Shown here one piece after another: positions 9,562 through 19,071 of a stretch of 64,000 bases of DNA. Origin of the DNA: Nodosilinea sp. FACHB-131 (GTDB taxonomy: Bacteria; Cyanobacteriota; Cyanobacteriia; Phormidesmidales; Phormidesmidaceae); contig NZ_JACJOF010000016.1 of the NCBI RefSeq assembly GCF_014695395.1, forward strand, positions 186,001 to 250,000. Direction: 5' to 3'. Position numbers and translations under genes: made by a program. Position 1 is the first letter of the stretch. Each line of letters begins with the position of its first letter. The notes below the pieces were generated by a model, which was not told where the DNA came from, searched no databases, and saw only the letters and a program-made list of their open reading frames with translations.

Positions 9562-10590
9562 GTGTCGAACGGGCTGAGAGTTGCGATTATGGGGGCCACC
9601 GGGGCCGTGGGGGCAGAGCTGCTAGCGCTGCTGGATGAGCGATCGTTTCCCCTCAAAGATTTGACGCTGCTGGCGTCTCCCCGGTCGGCGGGCACCACAT
9701 TGACCTTCAAGGGCGAAGAGATTCCTGTTCAGGCGTTAGGCGACGGTTCTTTTGACGGCATTGACCTAGTGCTGGCTTCGGCAGGTGGCTCGGTATCTCA
9801 GGAATGGTTGCCCAAGGCCGTGGCGGCGGGTGCCGTGTGCATCGACAACTCCAGCGCTTACCGGATGGATCCCTCTGTCCCCCTAGTAGTGCCTGAGGTG
9901 AATCCTGAGGCGGCCCGAACCCACCAAGGCATCATCGCCAATCCCAACTGCACCACCATTCTCATGACCCTAGCAGTATGGCCGCTGCACCAGGTACAGC
10001 CTGTACAGCGCCTGGTCGTCGCGACCTACCAGTCGGCCAGCGGGGCCGGAGCGCGGGCGATGGAAGAGGTTAAGCAGCAGGCCCGCGCCATACTAGCTGG
10101 GGAAGAGCCGATCGCAGAGGCGTTTCCCTACCCCCTAGCGTTTAACCTGTTTCCCCACAATTCGCCCCTCAACGAGCAGGGCTATTGCCAGGAAGAAATG
10201 AAGATGGTGAACGAGACGCGCAAGATTTTTGGGGTTGACAGCCTGAGAATCTCGGCCACCTGTGTGAGGGTTCCCGTACTGCGGGCCCACTCCGAAGCGA
10301 TTAATATTGAATTTGCGGCACCGTTCTCGCCCCAGGAAGCTAAGGCGTTACTGGTCAAGGCTCCCGGAGTCAAGGTGGTTGAAGATTGGGGTCGGAACTA
10401 CTTCCCTATGCCCATGGAAGCCAGCGGTCAAGATGACGTGCTGGTGGGCCGTATTCGTCAGGATATTTCTAACTCCAACGCCTTAGAACTCTGGCTCAGC
10501 GGTGATCAAATTCGCAAGGGGGCAGCCCTAAACGCGGTGCAAATTGCTGAACTACTGCAAGTTCCCCAGGCCGTTGGCGCTAGCCATTAA
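9562..10590 (+). CDS. asd: Aspartate-semialdehyde dehydrogenase
   Basis: A 342-residue enzyme that reduces aspartyl phosphate to aspartate semialdehyde with NADPH, the branch point to lysine/diaminopimelate, threonine and methionine. The N-terminal nucleotide-binding loop is GATGAVGAELL (residues 11-21), and the catalytic cysteine is Cys130 in NPNCTTI. The start is a GTG at 9562 with a GAGGTGG ribosome site just upstream. The next gene, dapA, uses its product, and the pair is a conserved cyanobacterial arrangement. Confidence 0.95.
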   Translation: MSNGLRVAIMGATGAVGAELLALLDERSFPLKDLTLLASPRSAGTTLTFKGEEIPVQALGDGSFDGIDLVLASAGGSVSQEWLPKAVAAGAVCIDNSSAYRMDPSVPLVVPEVNPEAARTHQGIIANPNCTTILMTLAVWPLHQVQPVQRLVVATYQSASGAGARAMEEVKQQARAILAGEEPIAEAFPYPLAFNLFPHNSPLNEQGYCQEEMKMVNETRKIFGVDSLRISATCVRVPVLRAHSEAINIEFAAPFSPQEAKALLVKAPGVKVVEDWGRNYFPMPMEASGQDDVLVGRIRQDISNSNALELWLSGDQIRKGAALNAVQIAELLQVPQAVGASH

Positions 10591-10849
10591 GACTGACGCT
10601 GAGCGGATCAGGGCGTTGGACGATGCTTGAGCCTGGGCTAAACCTGGAATGATCACTGACGCCTTCTCGACAAGACTCAGTAAGTAGTAGTCAGCTGTAG
10701 GGTGGATGTCCGTAGCATTCGTGAACGCTTTGGGTGATCCTGTTTCCCAAGTTGCGATCGCCACTTGAACTACCGGCATGGTACGCCCATCCCATGGGCT
10801 TTCCATCCTACAATCTTCCCCAGGACCGACCCGCCAGGGGCGAACTTGG

Positions 10850-10855
10850 TATAAT
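10850..10855 (+). promoter_or_regulatory. Possible -10 element upstream of dapA
   Basis: A perfect TATAAT lies 40 nt before the chosen dapA start, inside the roughly 300-nt asd-dapA gap. No convincing -35 hexamer is seen 16-18 nt further up. The rest of the gap (10591-10849) holds nothing I recognise. Confidence 0.35.
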
Positions 10856-10895
10856 CTCAGGGTCATTAAACTTCGTAGGATATAAGGCATTTCGG

Positions 10896-11801
10896 GTGAC
10901 GTATTTTGGCAGAGTGCTAACGGCAATGGTGACGCCATTCTCTGAAGAGGGCTCCGTTGACTATGCCGTGGCTGAGCGCCTAGCCGACTATTTGGTAAAC
11001 AACGGCAGCGACGGGCTGGTAGTGTGCGGCACTACGGGTGAGTCGCCCACTCTGAGCTGGCAAGAAGAGTATCAGCTGTACAAGACAGTGCGTGAAGCGG
11101 TTGCTGGCCGTGCTAAGGTGATCGCAGGTACTGGGTCTAACTCAACCTCTGAGGCCATTGAGGCCACTCGTCATGCCCGTGACCTAGGGCTAGATGGGTC
11201 TCTACAGGTGGTGCCCTACTACAACAAGCCTTCCCAACAGGGGCTTTACCAGCACTTTAGCCAGATTGCAGCAGCGGTGCCCGATCTGCCCATCATGCTG
11301 TACAACATTCCGGGACGTACGGGCTGTGCGTTGGCAATTGAAACCACTGCCCGTCTGGCAGAAATATCGAATATAGTAGCTATTAAGGAGGCTAGCGGAA
11401 GTTTAGACCAGGCCAGTCAAGTTCGATATCATACCCCCGCCGAGTTTGGCATCTATTCCGGGGACGACTCATTGACTCTGCCGGTGCTCTCAGTCGGTGG
11501 TTGCGGAGTAGTGAGCGTAGCCAGCCACCTAGTTGGCCCTCAGATTCAGGCCATGGTGCAGGCCTACGAAGCCGGAGAGACCCGGTTGGCCACAAAAATA
11601 CATCTACAGCTGTTGCCTTTGTTTAAGGTTTTGTTTGTTACCACCAACCCAGTGCCCCTGAAAGTGGCTCTAGCACAGCAGGGATGGCCCGTAGGGGCAG
11701 TGCGATCGCCCCTGTGTATGCCTGATGAGTCCGTAAGCATTGCGATCGCAGAGGTGCTCCAACAGCTCTCTGACCAGGGTATTCTAGCCACCAAGGCATA
11801 G
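10896..11801 (+). CDS. dapA: 4-hydroxy-tetrahydrodipicolinate synthase
   Basis: A 301-residue TIM-barrel aldolase that condenses pyruvate with aspartate semialdehyde in the diaminopimelate/lysine pathway. The Schiff-base lysine is Lys164 in VAIKEASG, the catalytic tyrosine Tyr136 in [10 protein letters not shown], and GTTGESPTL (residues 45-53) is the substrate loop. The reading frame stays open 54 codons further upstream, but the family begins with a few residues before [12 protein letters not shown]. The GTG at 10896 with AGGATATAAGG upstream is therefore preferred. The gene sits between asd and rnj. Confidence 0.95.
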   Translation: MTYFGRVLTAMVTPFSEEGSVDYAVAERLADYLVNNGSDGLVVCGTTGESPTLSWQEEYQLYKTVREAVAGRAKVIAGTGSNSTSEAIEATRHARDLGLDGSLQVVPYYNKPSQQGLYQHFSQIAAAVPDLPIMLYNIPGRTGCALAIETTARLAEISNIVAIKEASGSLDQASQVRYHTPAEFGIYSGDDSLTLPVLSVGGCGVVSVASHLVGPQIQAMVQAYEAGETRLATKIHLQLLPLFKVLFVTTNPVPLKVALAQQGWPVGAVRSPLCMPDESVSIAIAEVLQQLSDQGILATKA

Positions 11802-12218
11802 GCCGCAGATCTGCCGCTATGCCATCAGCGGCCGCATTTGGTCGCTATCGGTTATCTTCAAACAGGTTTCGGCTCACCTTTTTGGCAGGAGCTGTTTACC
11901 ACTCTAGTTTTCTAACAACTGAATAGTCTGTTTATCCTTTATCTCTGTGTGAACCGTATTTATGGCTCTATCTGTACTGTCTATAGCCCTGGCTGCTCTA
12001 CCTCTCGATGTTGCGACATCGACCTGGGCTTCAACTGTTTCTATAGCGTCCGCCACTGTCGGCTAGCGCTCCAACCCCGTGCATCTCGGTAAAACGACTG
12101 TATCTGCTGAGGTACGGCGAAGAGTGAGATTGCCGACGCGATTAGGCCATAGCTGCCATCAATTCTTTGTTTAACTGTTCAATTTTTCCATCTCAATTAT
12201 TCACTGACGAGATTGTTT
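11802..12218 (+). other. dapA-rnj intergenic region, possible long leader
   Basis: About 415 nt with no recognised gene. It contains a 34-codon ORF (11962-12066, starting MALSVLSIALAALP) with a hydrophobic start but no good ribosome site and no recognised homology. The segment is likely the untranslated leader of rnj. No strong terminator hairpin was seen. Confidence 0.4.
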
Positions 12219-14102
12219 ATGACTTCAAAATCTGCCAATACTGCCCTGAAAATCATCCCGCTAGGCGGGCTGCACGAGATCGGCAAGAACACCTGCGTTT
12301 TCGAGATAAATGACGAAATCATGCTGCTCGACGCAGGGTTAGCCTTTCCTACCGACGGTATGCACGGGGTCAATATTGTGCTGCCCGATGTTACCTATCT
12401 GCGGGAAAATCGCCATAAGATCAAGGGCATGATTGTTACCCACGGTCATGAAGACCACATTGGCGGCATTGCCTTTCACCTCAAGCAGTTCGACATTCCG
12501 GTAATCTATGGCCCTCGTCTGGCGATGGCCCTTTTAGAGGGCAAGCTGGAAGAGGCCGGGATGAGCGATCGCACCGAGCTACGCCCCGTTCGTCCCCGTG
12601 AAACCGTGCGGGTGGGCAACTCCTTTTTAGTTGAATACATTCGCAATACCCACTCCATCGCCGATAGCTGCTCGGTGATTATTCACACCCCCGTGGGCAT
12701 TGTCATTCACACGGGCGACTTTAAGTTTGACCACACCCCCGTCGATGGCGAGACCTTCGATATTCAGAAGCTGGCGGAGGCTGGTGAAAAGGGCGTACTG
12801 TGCCTGGTGAGTGACTCCACCAACTCCGAGGTGCCCGGGCATACCCCCTCGGAGCGATCGGTCTTCCCCAACCTTGACCGCGAGTTTGGTAAGGCCCAGG
12901 GACGATTGATGGTGACGACCTTCTCATCGTCAGTCCACCGAGTCAACATGATCTTGGAATTGGCCCAAAAGCACAACCGCAAGGTGTTTGTGGTGGGCCG
13001 CTCGATGCTCAACGTGATTGCCCATGCCCGCGATCTGGGCTATATCAAGTGCCCCGAAAGCCTATTTTTACCCCTCAAATCCCTCGGACACACCGCCGAT
13101 GAGAACGTGCTAATTCTCACCACTGGCTCTCAGGGGGAACCGCTAGCGGCTCTCACTCGCATTGCCGAAGACTCCCACCGGCAGATCAAGATCAAGCAGG
13201 GCGATACTGTCGTGTTCTCCGCCAACCCCATTCCCGGCAACACCATCTCGGTTGTCAACACCATCGACAAGCTGATGATGCGCGGAGCCACCGTGGTCTA
13301 TGGCAAAGACAAAGGCATTCACGTCTCGGGCCACGGTGCCCAAGAAGACCAAAAGCTGATGCTGGCCCTCACCCGGCCTAAATATTTTCTGCCCGTTCAC
13401 GGCGAGCACCGCATGCTGGTAAAGCACTCTGAAACCGCCCAAAGCATGGGTGTACCCGCTGAAAACATGGTGATCATTAACAACGGCGACATCGTTGAAG
13501 TTAACCCCGCTGGCATTCGCATTGCTGGTCAAGTGCCCTCGGGTATTGAGCTGGTTGATGCCTCCCGCGTTGGGGTGGTGGGCCGCGACGTGCTCAAAGA
13601 GCGGCAGCAGCTAGCCGAAGACGGCCTGATTACTATTGCGGCTACTGTGGGCAGCAACGGCAAACTAGTAGCCGATCCCACCGTGCAAATTCGCGGAGTG
13701 GCTCAGTCAATTTCCCAGGAACGCTTCCAGAGCCAGGTGAAGCAGGTGATCACTCAGGTGCTCTCAAGTCGTGGAGCAGAGCTGGTAGTGTCCAATGGCA
13801 ACGGTAAATCTGCCCTTGACCTGGATGCGCTTAAAGCAGCTCTTGACCAAGACCTGCGTCGCTTGGTACGGCGCGAGTTCGACAAGCGCGACCCCATGCT
13901 GATCTTGCTAATTCAGGGGGCTGGTGTGGCGACTGTGTCACAGCCTCAGCCTCAGGCTCAAGCTGACCCTAAGCCCAGGGCTGAACCCAAGACTCAGAAA
14001 AAATCGCCGCCCAAGGTTGAGCCCGAACCCCAACCTGAGCCCCAGGGTTTGGTCACCGAGCGCCGCACCCGGACTCGGACTACAGCGGCTTCGGCTTCAT
14101 AA
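12219..14102 (+). CDS. rnj: Ribonuclease J
   Basis: A 627-residue metallo-beta-lactamase/beta-CASP ribonuclease with endo- and 5'-exonuclease roles in mRNA decay and rRNA maturation. The metal motif is HGHEDH (His75, His77, Asp79, His80). The beta-CASP part contains VSDSTNSEVPGHTPSE and ends in SGHGAQEDQKLM and PVHGEHRML. The C-terminal roughly 45 residues are Pro/Gln/Glu/Lys-rich and disordered-looking. The start is taken at the ATG at 12219, not the in-frame TTG two codons earlier. It follows asd-dapA, as in many cyanobacteria, and precedes rne, so both main RNA-decay nucleases are adjacent. Confidence 0.95.
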   Translation: MTSKSANTALKIIPLGGLHEIGKNTCVFEINDEIMLLDAGLAFPTDGMHGVNIVLPDVTYLRENRHKIKGMIVTHGHEDHIGGIAFHLKQFDIPVIYGPRLAMALLEGKLEEAGMSDRTELRPVRPRETVRVGNSFLVEYIRNTHSIADSCSVIIHTPVGIVIHTGDFKFDHTPVDGETFDIQKLAEAGEKGVLCLVSDSTNSEVPGHTPSERSVFPNLDREFGKAQGRLMVTTFSSSVHRVNMILELAQKHNRKVFVVGRSMLNVIAHARDLGYIKCPESLFLPLKSLGHTADENVLILTTGSQGEPLAALTRIAEDSHRQIKIKQGDTVVFSANPIPGNTISVVNTIDKLMMRGATVVYGKDKGIHVSGHGAQEDQKLMLALTRPKYFLPVHGEHRMLVKHSETAQSMGVPAENMVIINNGDIVEVNPAGIRIAGQVPSGIELVDASRVGVVGRDVLKERQQLAEDGLITIAATVGSNGKLVADPTVQIRGVAQSISQERFQSQVKQVITQVLSSRGAELVVSNGNGKSALDLDALKAALDQDLRRLVRREFDKRDPMLILLIQGAGVATVSQPQPQAQADPKPRAEPKTQKKSPPKVEPEPQPEPQGLVTERRTRTRTTAASAS

Positions 14103-14120
14103 TCAATTTGAATGACTAGA

Positions 14121-14169
14121 GGGCGGGGCGATCGCAGGCATAGTGAGGCCGCGATCGCCCCGCCTTTTT
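14121..14169 (+). terminator. Rho-independent terminator after rnj
   Basis: GGCGGGGCGATCGC (14122-14135) pairs perfectly with GCGATCGCCCCGCC (14151-14164), followed by TTTTT. The stem incorporates two HIP1 octamers. It lies 20 nt after the rnj stop codon. Confidence 0.85.
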
Positions 14170-14280
14170 ATTGCGGGTCTCAGCGCAATGTCGCAGGCCA
14201 CGTTCAATATCACAGGTGCAAATTTGCTCTACCTGTGGTAGAAAGATACGCAGTATTGTGTTACTGCCGCTGCTTGGCGC

Positions 14281-14664
14281 TATAATGCACTCAGCAGGAG
14301 CTGATGTACCTGAGCAAAGGTGCATAGCAAGTGTCTTAAGCAGCTACACATCCTTAGCGCTAAGTGCTTCTGTCAGAGTTTTTGTTCAGCTTGTGCGGTT
14401 TATCCCAAGCAGATCTAGCGCAAACGAGATCCACTACGAACAAGAATTCTCAGAGTCGCCCAGCGAGTTAGGGGATCTGTGCATGCCCTTAGGAAGCAGA
14501 ATTTATTGCGGTGTCGCAGTGGGTTCTATTGCAAAACCTTTGCAAACGAGTTTTCCGATCGCTCAGTAGCGGTGTTGACGTGGCTGGTGAATGGCCAAAT
14601 CACCCTCTCAGGGCGGGAAAAGCAGACTTTATTCGCCCTGGTGAGCGTCGTATGAGGAATTTGG
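14281..14664 (+). promoter_or_regulatory. Putative rne promoter and long 5' untranslated region
   Basis: A perfect TATAAT at 14281-14286 suggests transcription starting near 14293, giving a leader of about 370 nt before the rne ATG. Just before the start, CAGGGCG (14609-14615) pairs with CGCCCTG (14634-14640), placing a hairpin immediately ahead of the GAGG ribosome site. RNase E genes are known to autoregulate through their leaders in enterobacteria and cyanobacteria; that role here is inferred. A long open frame crossing the region resembles no protein I know and is treated as chance. Confidence 0.5.
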
Positions 14665-16797
14665 ATGCCGAAGCAGATTGTTATTGCTGAGCAAAACCGG
14701 ATCGCTGCGGTTTTTTCTGAAGATCAGATTCAAGAGCTAATTGTGGCTACCGGTAGCCATCAGGTTAGCGACATTTATTTGGGCACCGTAGAAAACGTGC
14801 TCCCTGGCATTGATGCCGCCTTCGTCAATATTGGCGATAGCGAACGTAACGGCTTTATGCACGTCACGGATCTAGGTCCTTTGAAGCTGAAGCGTAGCGC
14901 TGGCTCCATTACCGAACTGGTCGTGCCCCAGCAAAAAGTGCTGGTGCAGATTATGAAAGAGCCCACGGGCAACAAGGGGCCTCGTCTGACTGGCAATATC
15001 AGTTTGCCGGGGCGATATTTAGTCCTGATGCCCTCAGGGCGCGGGGTCAATCTATCACGGCGCATTCGCAGCGAGAGCGAGCGCAACCGTCTGCGGGCCC
15101 TAGCCATTCTCATTAAGCCGGCGGGCATGGGGCTGCTGGTGCGTACCGAAGCTGAGGGCATTAGCGAAAATGCCATTATTGAAGATTTAGAAACCCTGCA
15201 AAAGCAGTGGGAGAGCATTCAGCAGCAGGCCTTAAGCACTCGTCCCCCGGCCCTGCTCAATCGCGACGACGACTTCATTCAGCGGGTGCTGCGCGACGCC
15301 TACAACGCAGAAGTTAACCGCATCGTGACCGACTCCAGTACTGGCATGAAGCGGGTGAAGCAACACCTGGCCAACTGGAGCGATGGCCAAGTGCCCGCCG
15401 GAGTGCTGATCGATCACCACCGCGAGCGCATTCCCATTCTGGAGTATTTTCGAGTCAATGCGGCTATTCGCGAGGCCTTGAAGCCGAGGGTAGACTTGCC
15501 CTCCGGCGGCTATATCATCATTGAGCGCACTGAAGCGCTAACGGTGATTGACGTTAACTCTGGCTCTTTTACGCGCTCTGCCACGGCTCGCGAAACAGTC
15601 CTGTGGACCAACTGCGAAGCCGCCGCTGAAATTGCCCGACAGCTGCGCCTGCGCAACATTGCTGGGGTAATTGTCGTTGACTTCATTGATATGGACACGC
15701 GGCGTGACAAGCTGCAAGTCCTTGAACATTTTACCAAAGCCCTGCGTTCTGACAAAGCTCGGCCCCAGATATCTCAGCTGTCTGAGCTAGGTCTGGTAGA
15801 GCTGACCCGTAAGCGCCAGGGTCAAAACATTTACGAGCTGTTTGGGCGTCCTTGTCCGACCTGCGGTGGTTTGGGCCATCTGGTGCATTTGCCCGGCGAG
15901 GTGCCTATAGACAATGGCAATGAAGTCGCTCCCCGTGCTTTAGTGTCTGGGGGAAGTCCGGCTCCTCAGATAGCGCCACTTCCCCTGGGTGATGCGGGTG
16001 ACTTTGATAGTCGTCCTGACCTGCAAGAGCTGGATTTGGGCAATCACCCTAGCTATCAAGACAAAGCGGGCCGCGGCAACAACCGCCGTCGTCGTCGCCG
16101 GGACCCTCTGCCGACCCGAAGCAACGGCAAAGAAGCACCTGTGGTGAAAGACAGCGGGCCGGCCCCGATTGACTTTAAAGAGCCGATTGAGCCGTTGACA
16201 CCGCTGGTAACCCCTAAGGCTGAGGACGAAAAGGTTGCGCCCCGAGGGCGCGGACGAACTGGGGGACGGATTGATTCCCAAAGCGAGCCAGCTCGGAATC
16301 GGAAGTCCGTTGTGCCCCCTCAGGTGGTAACTGTGGAAATGACCCCTGACGAGCAGCGTATCTACGCCATGATGGGAATTTCACCCATGGTTCTGTCGAC
16401 CCAAGAGGTAGTCGACCCCCGCAACGTGGTGGTGTCGGTAGTGTTGCCTGGACAGACCCCGCCAGAGATTGTATCGCTAACCCCAATGGAAGCTCCAGCC
16501 GAGGCCCCTGCTGAGGTGCCGTTGGTGGATATGACAGAACCAGAGCCTGCATTGCCCAAGCCGTTTCCTAGCCGCGTAGTGCGCACGCGTTCGGCTCGCG
16601 CCCAAGCTCAGGAGACTGATGTCATTCCTCCTGAAGCGATCGCCCCAACCCCAGAGCCGGATATCGAACCCGCCCCCATTGCTGAACTGAACCCCATAGA
16701 GGTTACCCCCGAAGCCGAGTCAGAAGAATCGTCTAGCAGCGTGCGCCGTCGCCGTCGCCGTCGTTCCTCCTCCGCTGGCGACGGTGGCGACGAGTAG
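14665..16797 (+). CDS. rne: Ribonuclease E/G family endoribonuclease
   Basis: A 710-residue endoribonuclease central to mRNA turnover. The S1 RNA-binding region comes early (SDIYLGTVENVLPGIDAAFVN). The catalytic DNase-I-like part holds VIDVNSGSF and VVDFIDMD, the two metal-binding aspartates, and the Zn-link is CPTCGGLGHL at about residue 398. From about residue 420 the tail is low-complexity with Arg and Pro/Glu blocks, ending in a run of arginines followed by serines. In cyanobacteria a short C-terminal Arg/Ser motif recruits PNPase, and this tail fits that description. rnhB starts 3 nt after its stop. Confidence 0.95.
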   Translation: MPKQIVIAEQNRIAAVFSEDQIQELIVATGSHQVSDIYLGTVENVLPGIDAAFVNIGDSERNGFMHVTDLGPLKLKRSAGSITELVVPQQKVLVQIMKEPTGNKGPRLTGNISLPGRYLVLMPSGRGVNLSRRIRSESERNRLRALAILIKPAGMGLLVRTEAEGISENAIIEDLETLQKQWESIQQQALSTRPPALLNRDDDFIQRVLRDAYNAEVNRIVTDSSTGMKRVKQHLANWSDGQVPAGVLIDHHRERIPILEYFRVNAAIREALKPRVDLPSGGYIIIERTEALTVIDVNSGSFTRSATARETVLWTNCEAAAEIARQLRLRNIAGVIVVDFIDMDTRRDKLQVLEHFTKALRSDKARPQISQLSELGLVELTRKRQGQNIYELFGRPCPTCGGLGHLVHLPGEVPIDNGNEVAPRALVSGGSPAPQIAPLPLGDAGDFDSRPDLQELDLGNHPSYQDKAGRGNNRRRRRRDPLPTRSNGKEAPVVKDSGPAPIDFKEPIEPLTPLVTPKAEDEKVAPRGRGRTGGRIDSQSEPARNRKSVVPPQVVTVEMTPDEQRIYAMMGISPMVLSTQEVVDPRNVVVSVVLPGQTPPEIVSLTPMEAPAEAPAEVPLVDMTEPEPALPKPFPSRVVRTRSARAQAQETDVIPPEAIAPTPEPDIEPAPIAELNPIEVTPEAESEESSSSVRRRRRRRSSSAGDGGDE

Positions 16798-16800
16798 GTT

Positions 16801-17427
16801 TTGACTCCTGAGGCTTGTAACTATCACCCGGCAGTCAGGGTTGCTGGGGTTGATGAGGTGGGGCGAGGATGCCTGTTTGGGCCAGTGGTAGCGGCGGCGG
16901 TTGTGCTGTCGCCTCATGCCTGTGAGCAACTTCAGTCGCTGGGGGTGACCGACAGCAAGCGCCTCAGCGAAGCCCGCCGCGAAAGCTTGGTAGAGCCCAT
17001 TCAACGGCTGGCTACAGACTACGCCCTAGGCTTAGCCACCATCCACGACATTGAGCGACTTAATATTCTCTATGCCAGTCTTTTGGCGATGAACAGGGCG
17101 CTGGGTCGCCTGTCTACTCTGCCAGACCTTTGCCTGATTGACGGCAATCAGCTCATCCCTCACTTACACCTGCCCCAGCGAACGGTGGTGCAGGGCGATC
17201 GCATCCACACTGAGATTGCCGCTGCCAGCATCTTGGCTAAAGTATGGCGCGATCGCCTCATTGTGCGCCTCGACCGTCGCTACCCCGGTTATCACTTAGC
17301 GCGCAACAAAGGTTATGGTAGCGCGGCCCATCGCCTAGCTCTGCAAACGCTAGGACCAACGTCCCAGCACCGTCGCTCCTTTAAGGGTGTGGTTAATGCT
17401 GAGTGGGGGCCGTCGTTGCCAATTTGA
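16801..17427 (+). CDS. rnhB: Ribonuclease HII
   Basis: A 208-residue enzyme that nicks RNA in RNA-DNA hybrids. Catalytic acidic residues are visible in AGVDEVGRG (Asp-Glu), VTDSKRLSE and CLIDGNQ. IAAASILAKVWRD is the usual family block. No ATG is available: the TTG at 16801, 3 nt after the rne stop, gives the expected N-terminus, so translation is probably coupled to rne. The rne-rnhB pair is a conserved cyanobacterial operon. Confidence 0.92.
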   Translation: MTPEACNYHPAVRVAGVDEVGRGCLFGPVVAAAVVLSPHACEQLQSLGVTDSKRLSEARRESLVEPIQRLATDYALGLATIHDIERLNILYASLLAMNRALGRLSTLPDLCLIDGNQLIPHLHLPQRTVVQGDRIHTEIAAASILAKVWRDRLIVRLDRRYPGYHLARNKGYGSAAHRLALQTLGPTSQHRRSFKGVVNAEWGPSLPI

Positions 17428-18577
17428 TAAGGGTATGGATACCCCTAGAACCCTGGCTATAGTTTTAGTAGGGCTCGCCGTCCATTTGATAACTGAAGGT
17501 CTGTACTGCCCGTGAAGAATAGACCAAGCCAACTCTTGCCCAGCGGTATGGTGGATGGACCTTGAAGAAGCCCGGCAGGGCACAGGCCCACTTACCGTTG
17601 CAGAAATCGACGACATTTTCGCAGAGGTGGCGCACTACTAGATAGGGATGCGTGCTCTGCAATTGCCTGTCTCCACCACGCAGAGTCACCACGCATTGGC
17701 ACGTATCACCTTGGAAACCTTCTTTAAATCATACGTTGGCTGATATGAGCAGATTATGACGTCTACCGCAGCTAAGGCCGCTATGATGACGAACCCCGAT
17801 CAGCAAAGACAGCTTTAACCGCCTGAGCTAGAGCGCAAAAAGAGGGCCATGCAGTCCCTTAGCACCAGCGTGCGTCCTGCCAAAACCATCGTACTAAGTT
17901 GTTGGGAGAAAGTGGGCGCTCTTGCAGTGCTTCGCGCCGTTCCGTTGCTTAGCCAGCTGCTCAAAAAGTGTGAGTTCCACAATTATCAACTCAGCAACAT
18001 CATCACTCACGCCCTCTACACGGCTGCCATCGATGGATGAGATGCGCAGAATCTTTGACTTTCTCCATGCAGCAAAGCTAGAAGAACATTGATGCGGGAC
18101 AGATCCTTCAACAAGTCTGGTTTCCGAGCAACTATGGAGCAGTTAGCAGTGGCGAGTTGGAGTCCTTACCTCCCGCTGATGGTGCTCCGCTACGAACGAT
18201 GACACTATCCACCCTTGGCCTGGGCCAAAAATTTGGTCTGAACCTACTACAACATGGTCCAACGTCTCTAAACCCGCTTCAGGTACCCAAGATTCGTCCA
18301 AATCCAACGGCTGTACACCTCTAGACCCCATTTCTTAGCTGTTTCGGCTGACGAAGCTCCAGCCCCGCAATATTTTTTCAGAGGCAAGTTCTCCACCGCA
18401 GTGTGCTTCAGCGTTGGTAGGCACTGGGTGCTGATTACCGTCCCAGCAATCCCCCCTCGAGATTGGTGAGCGAGCTAAACTCGTACATCTCTACCTAAGT
18501 CAATCAATTTAATTTAAAAAGAACGGGTCGAGAGGTTCCCATAGCCCGCCGTTATTTGCTATGCTGAATGACCGAAC
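17428..18577. other. Gene-poor region with decayed-looking coding fragments
   Basis: About 1.15 kb without an intact gene. On the plus strand several short open pieces read like protein but are cut by stops. One is MDLEEARQGTGPLTVAEIDD from about 17550; another begins MTNPDQQRQL at about 17790, stops, and continues as a 63-codon frame at 17849-18040. Further open pieces follow to about 18450. I do not recognise a family. A degraded gene or genes is the most likely reading; chance open frames in GC-balanced DNA remain possible. Confidence 0.35.
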
Positions 18578-18659
18578 GCGGATGTGGCGGAATTGGTAGA
18601 CGCGCTAGATTTAGGTTCTAGTGTTTTCGGACGTGAAGGTTCAAGTCCTTTCATCCGCA
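18578..18659 (+). tRNA. tRNA-Leu (anticodon UAG)
   Basis: An 82-nt class II tRNA. The acceptor stem GCGGATG pairs with CATCCGC, the D-stem is GCG/CGC, and the anticodon stem CTAGA/TCTAG encloses TTTAGGT, giving UAG. A long variable arm (TGTTTTCGGACGT) and a T-arm GAAGG TTCAAGT CCTTT follow. The 3' CCA is not encoded. It should read CUA and, by wobble, other CUN codons. Confidence 0.96.
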
Positions 18660-18665
18660 TTGTTG

Positions 18666-18711
18666 ACAAAGCAGAGTGTGAAGCAGCTAGCTGCTTCACA
18701 CTCTGCTTTGT
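18666..18711 (+). terminator. 46-bp perfect palindrome after tRNA-Leu
   Basis: Positions 18666-18688 and 18689-18711 are exact reverse complements, so the whole 46 bp is a perfect palindrome without a spacer; its centre is CAGCTAGCTG. It begins 7 nt after the tRNA 3' end and is followed by TTG rather than a long T-run. It is probably the tRNA terminator or 3' processing structure. Perfect palindromes of this size are uncommon, so a repeat insertion is an alternative. Confidence 0.65.
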
Positions 18712-19011
18712 TTGATCAGCTAAGCTTGCTACACAAGTGCTCTTTGTCGATAGCGTCATCTTTTATGTGAATGCATGGCTTGCAGGCGTGGAAGAAGAAT
18801 CTAAAGCTGTTGCTACAGCCCCTAGCTTAATTGAGGGTGCTAGTTCAACTAAGACACGGGCGACCGTCAATGGTAGGAATTGAGGTAGCGAGCTAGCATA
18901 TGGCGATCGCTTCGAGAATGTTGGAATGCCCTAACCGCTCAGACAAAGGCTGTAACAGGAAGTTTTAACTCCTCACTGAGCTGGGCTTCTCATACTAGCC
19001 GTAGATAGCTC

Positions 19012-19048
19012 AAAAAGCCGCCAAGATTTGAGACTTCAGCGGCTTTTT
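19012..19048 (-). terminator. Terminator after the 19.1-kb membrane protein gene
   Basis: AAAAAGCCGC (19012-19021) pairs with GCGGCTTTTT (19039-19048). Read on the minus strand it is a GC stem followed by T residues, 24 nt after the stop of the membrane-protein gene. The A/T flanks on both sides would let it work in either direction. The rest of the 18712-19011 gap holds no recognised gene. Confidence 0.75.
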
Positions 19049-19071
19049 GGGTTGGTAACTAAAAAATAGTT

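Noticed and set aside
10552..10938. 128-codon minus-strand frame across the asd-dapA gap
   Set aside because: It overlaps the 3' end of asd and the 5' end of dapA and has no recognisable protein character.
11962..12066. 34-codon hydrophobic ORF in the rnj leader
   Set aside because: No ribosome site and no homology recognised; mentioned only as part of the leader.
14171..14569. 132-codon plus-strand frame between rnj and rne
   Set aside because: It starts inside the terminator tail, has no family resemblance and overlaps the TATAAT and leader of rne; chance open frame.
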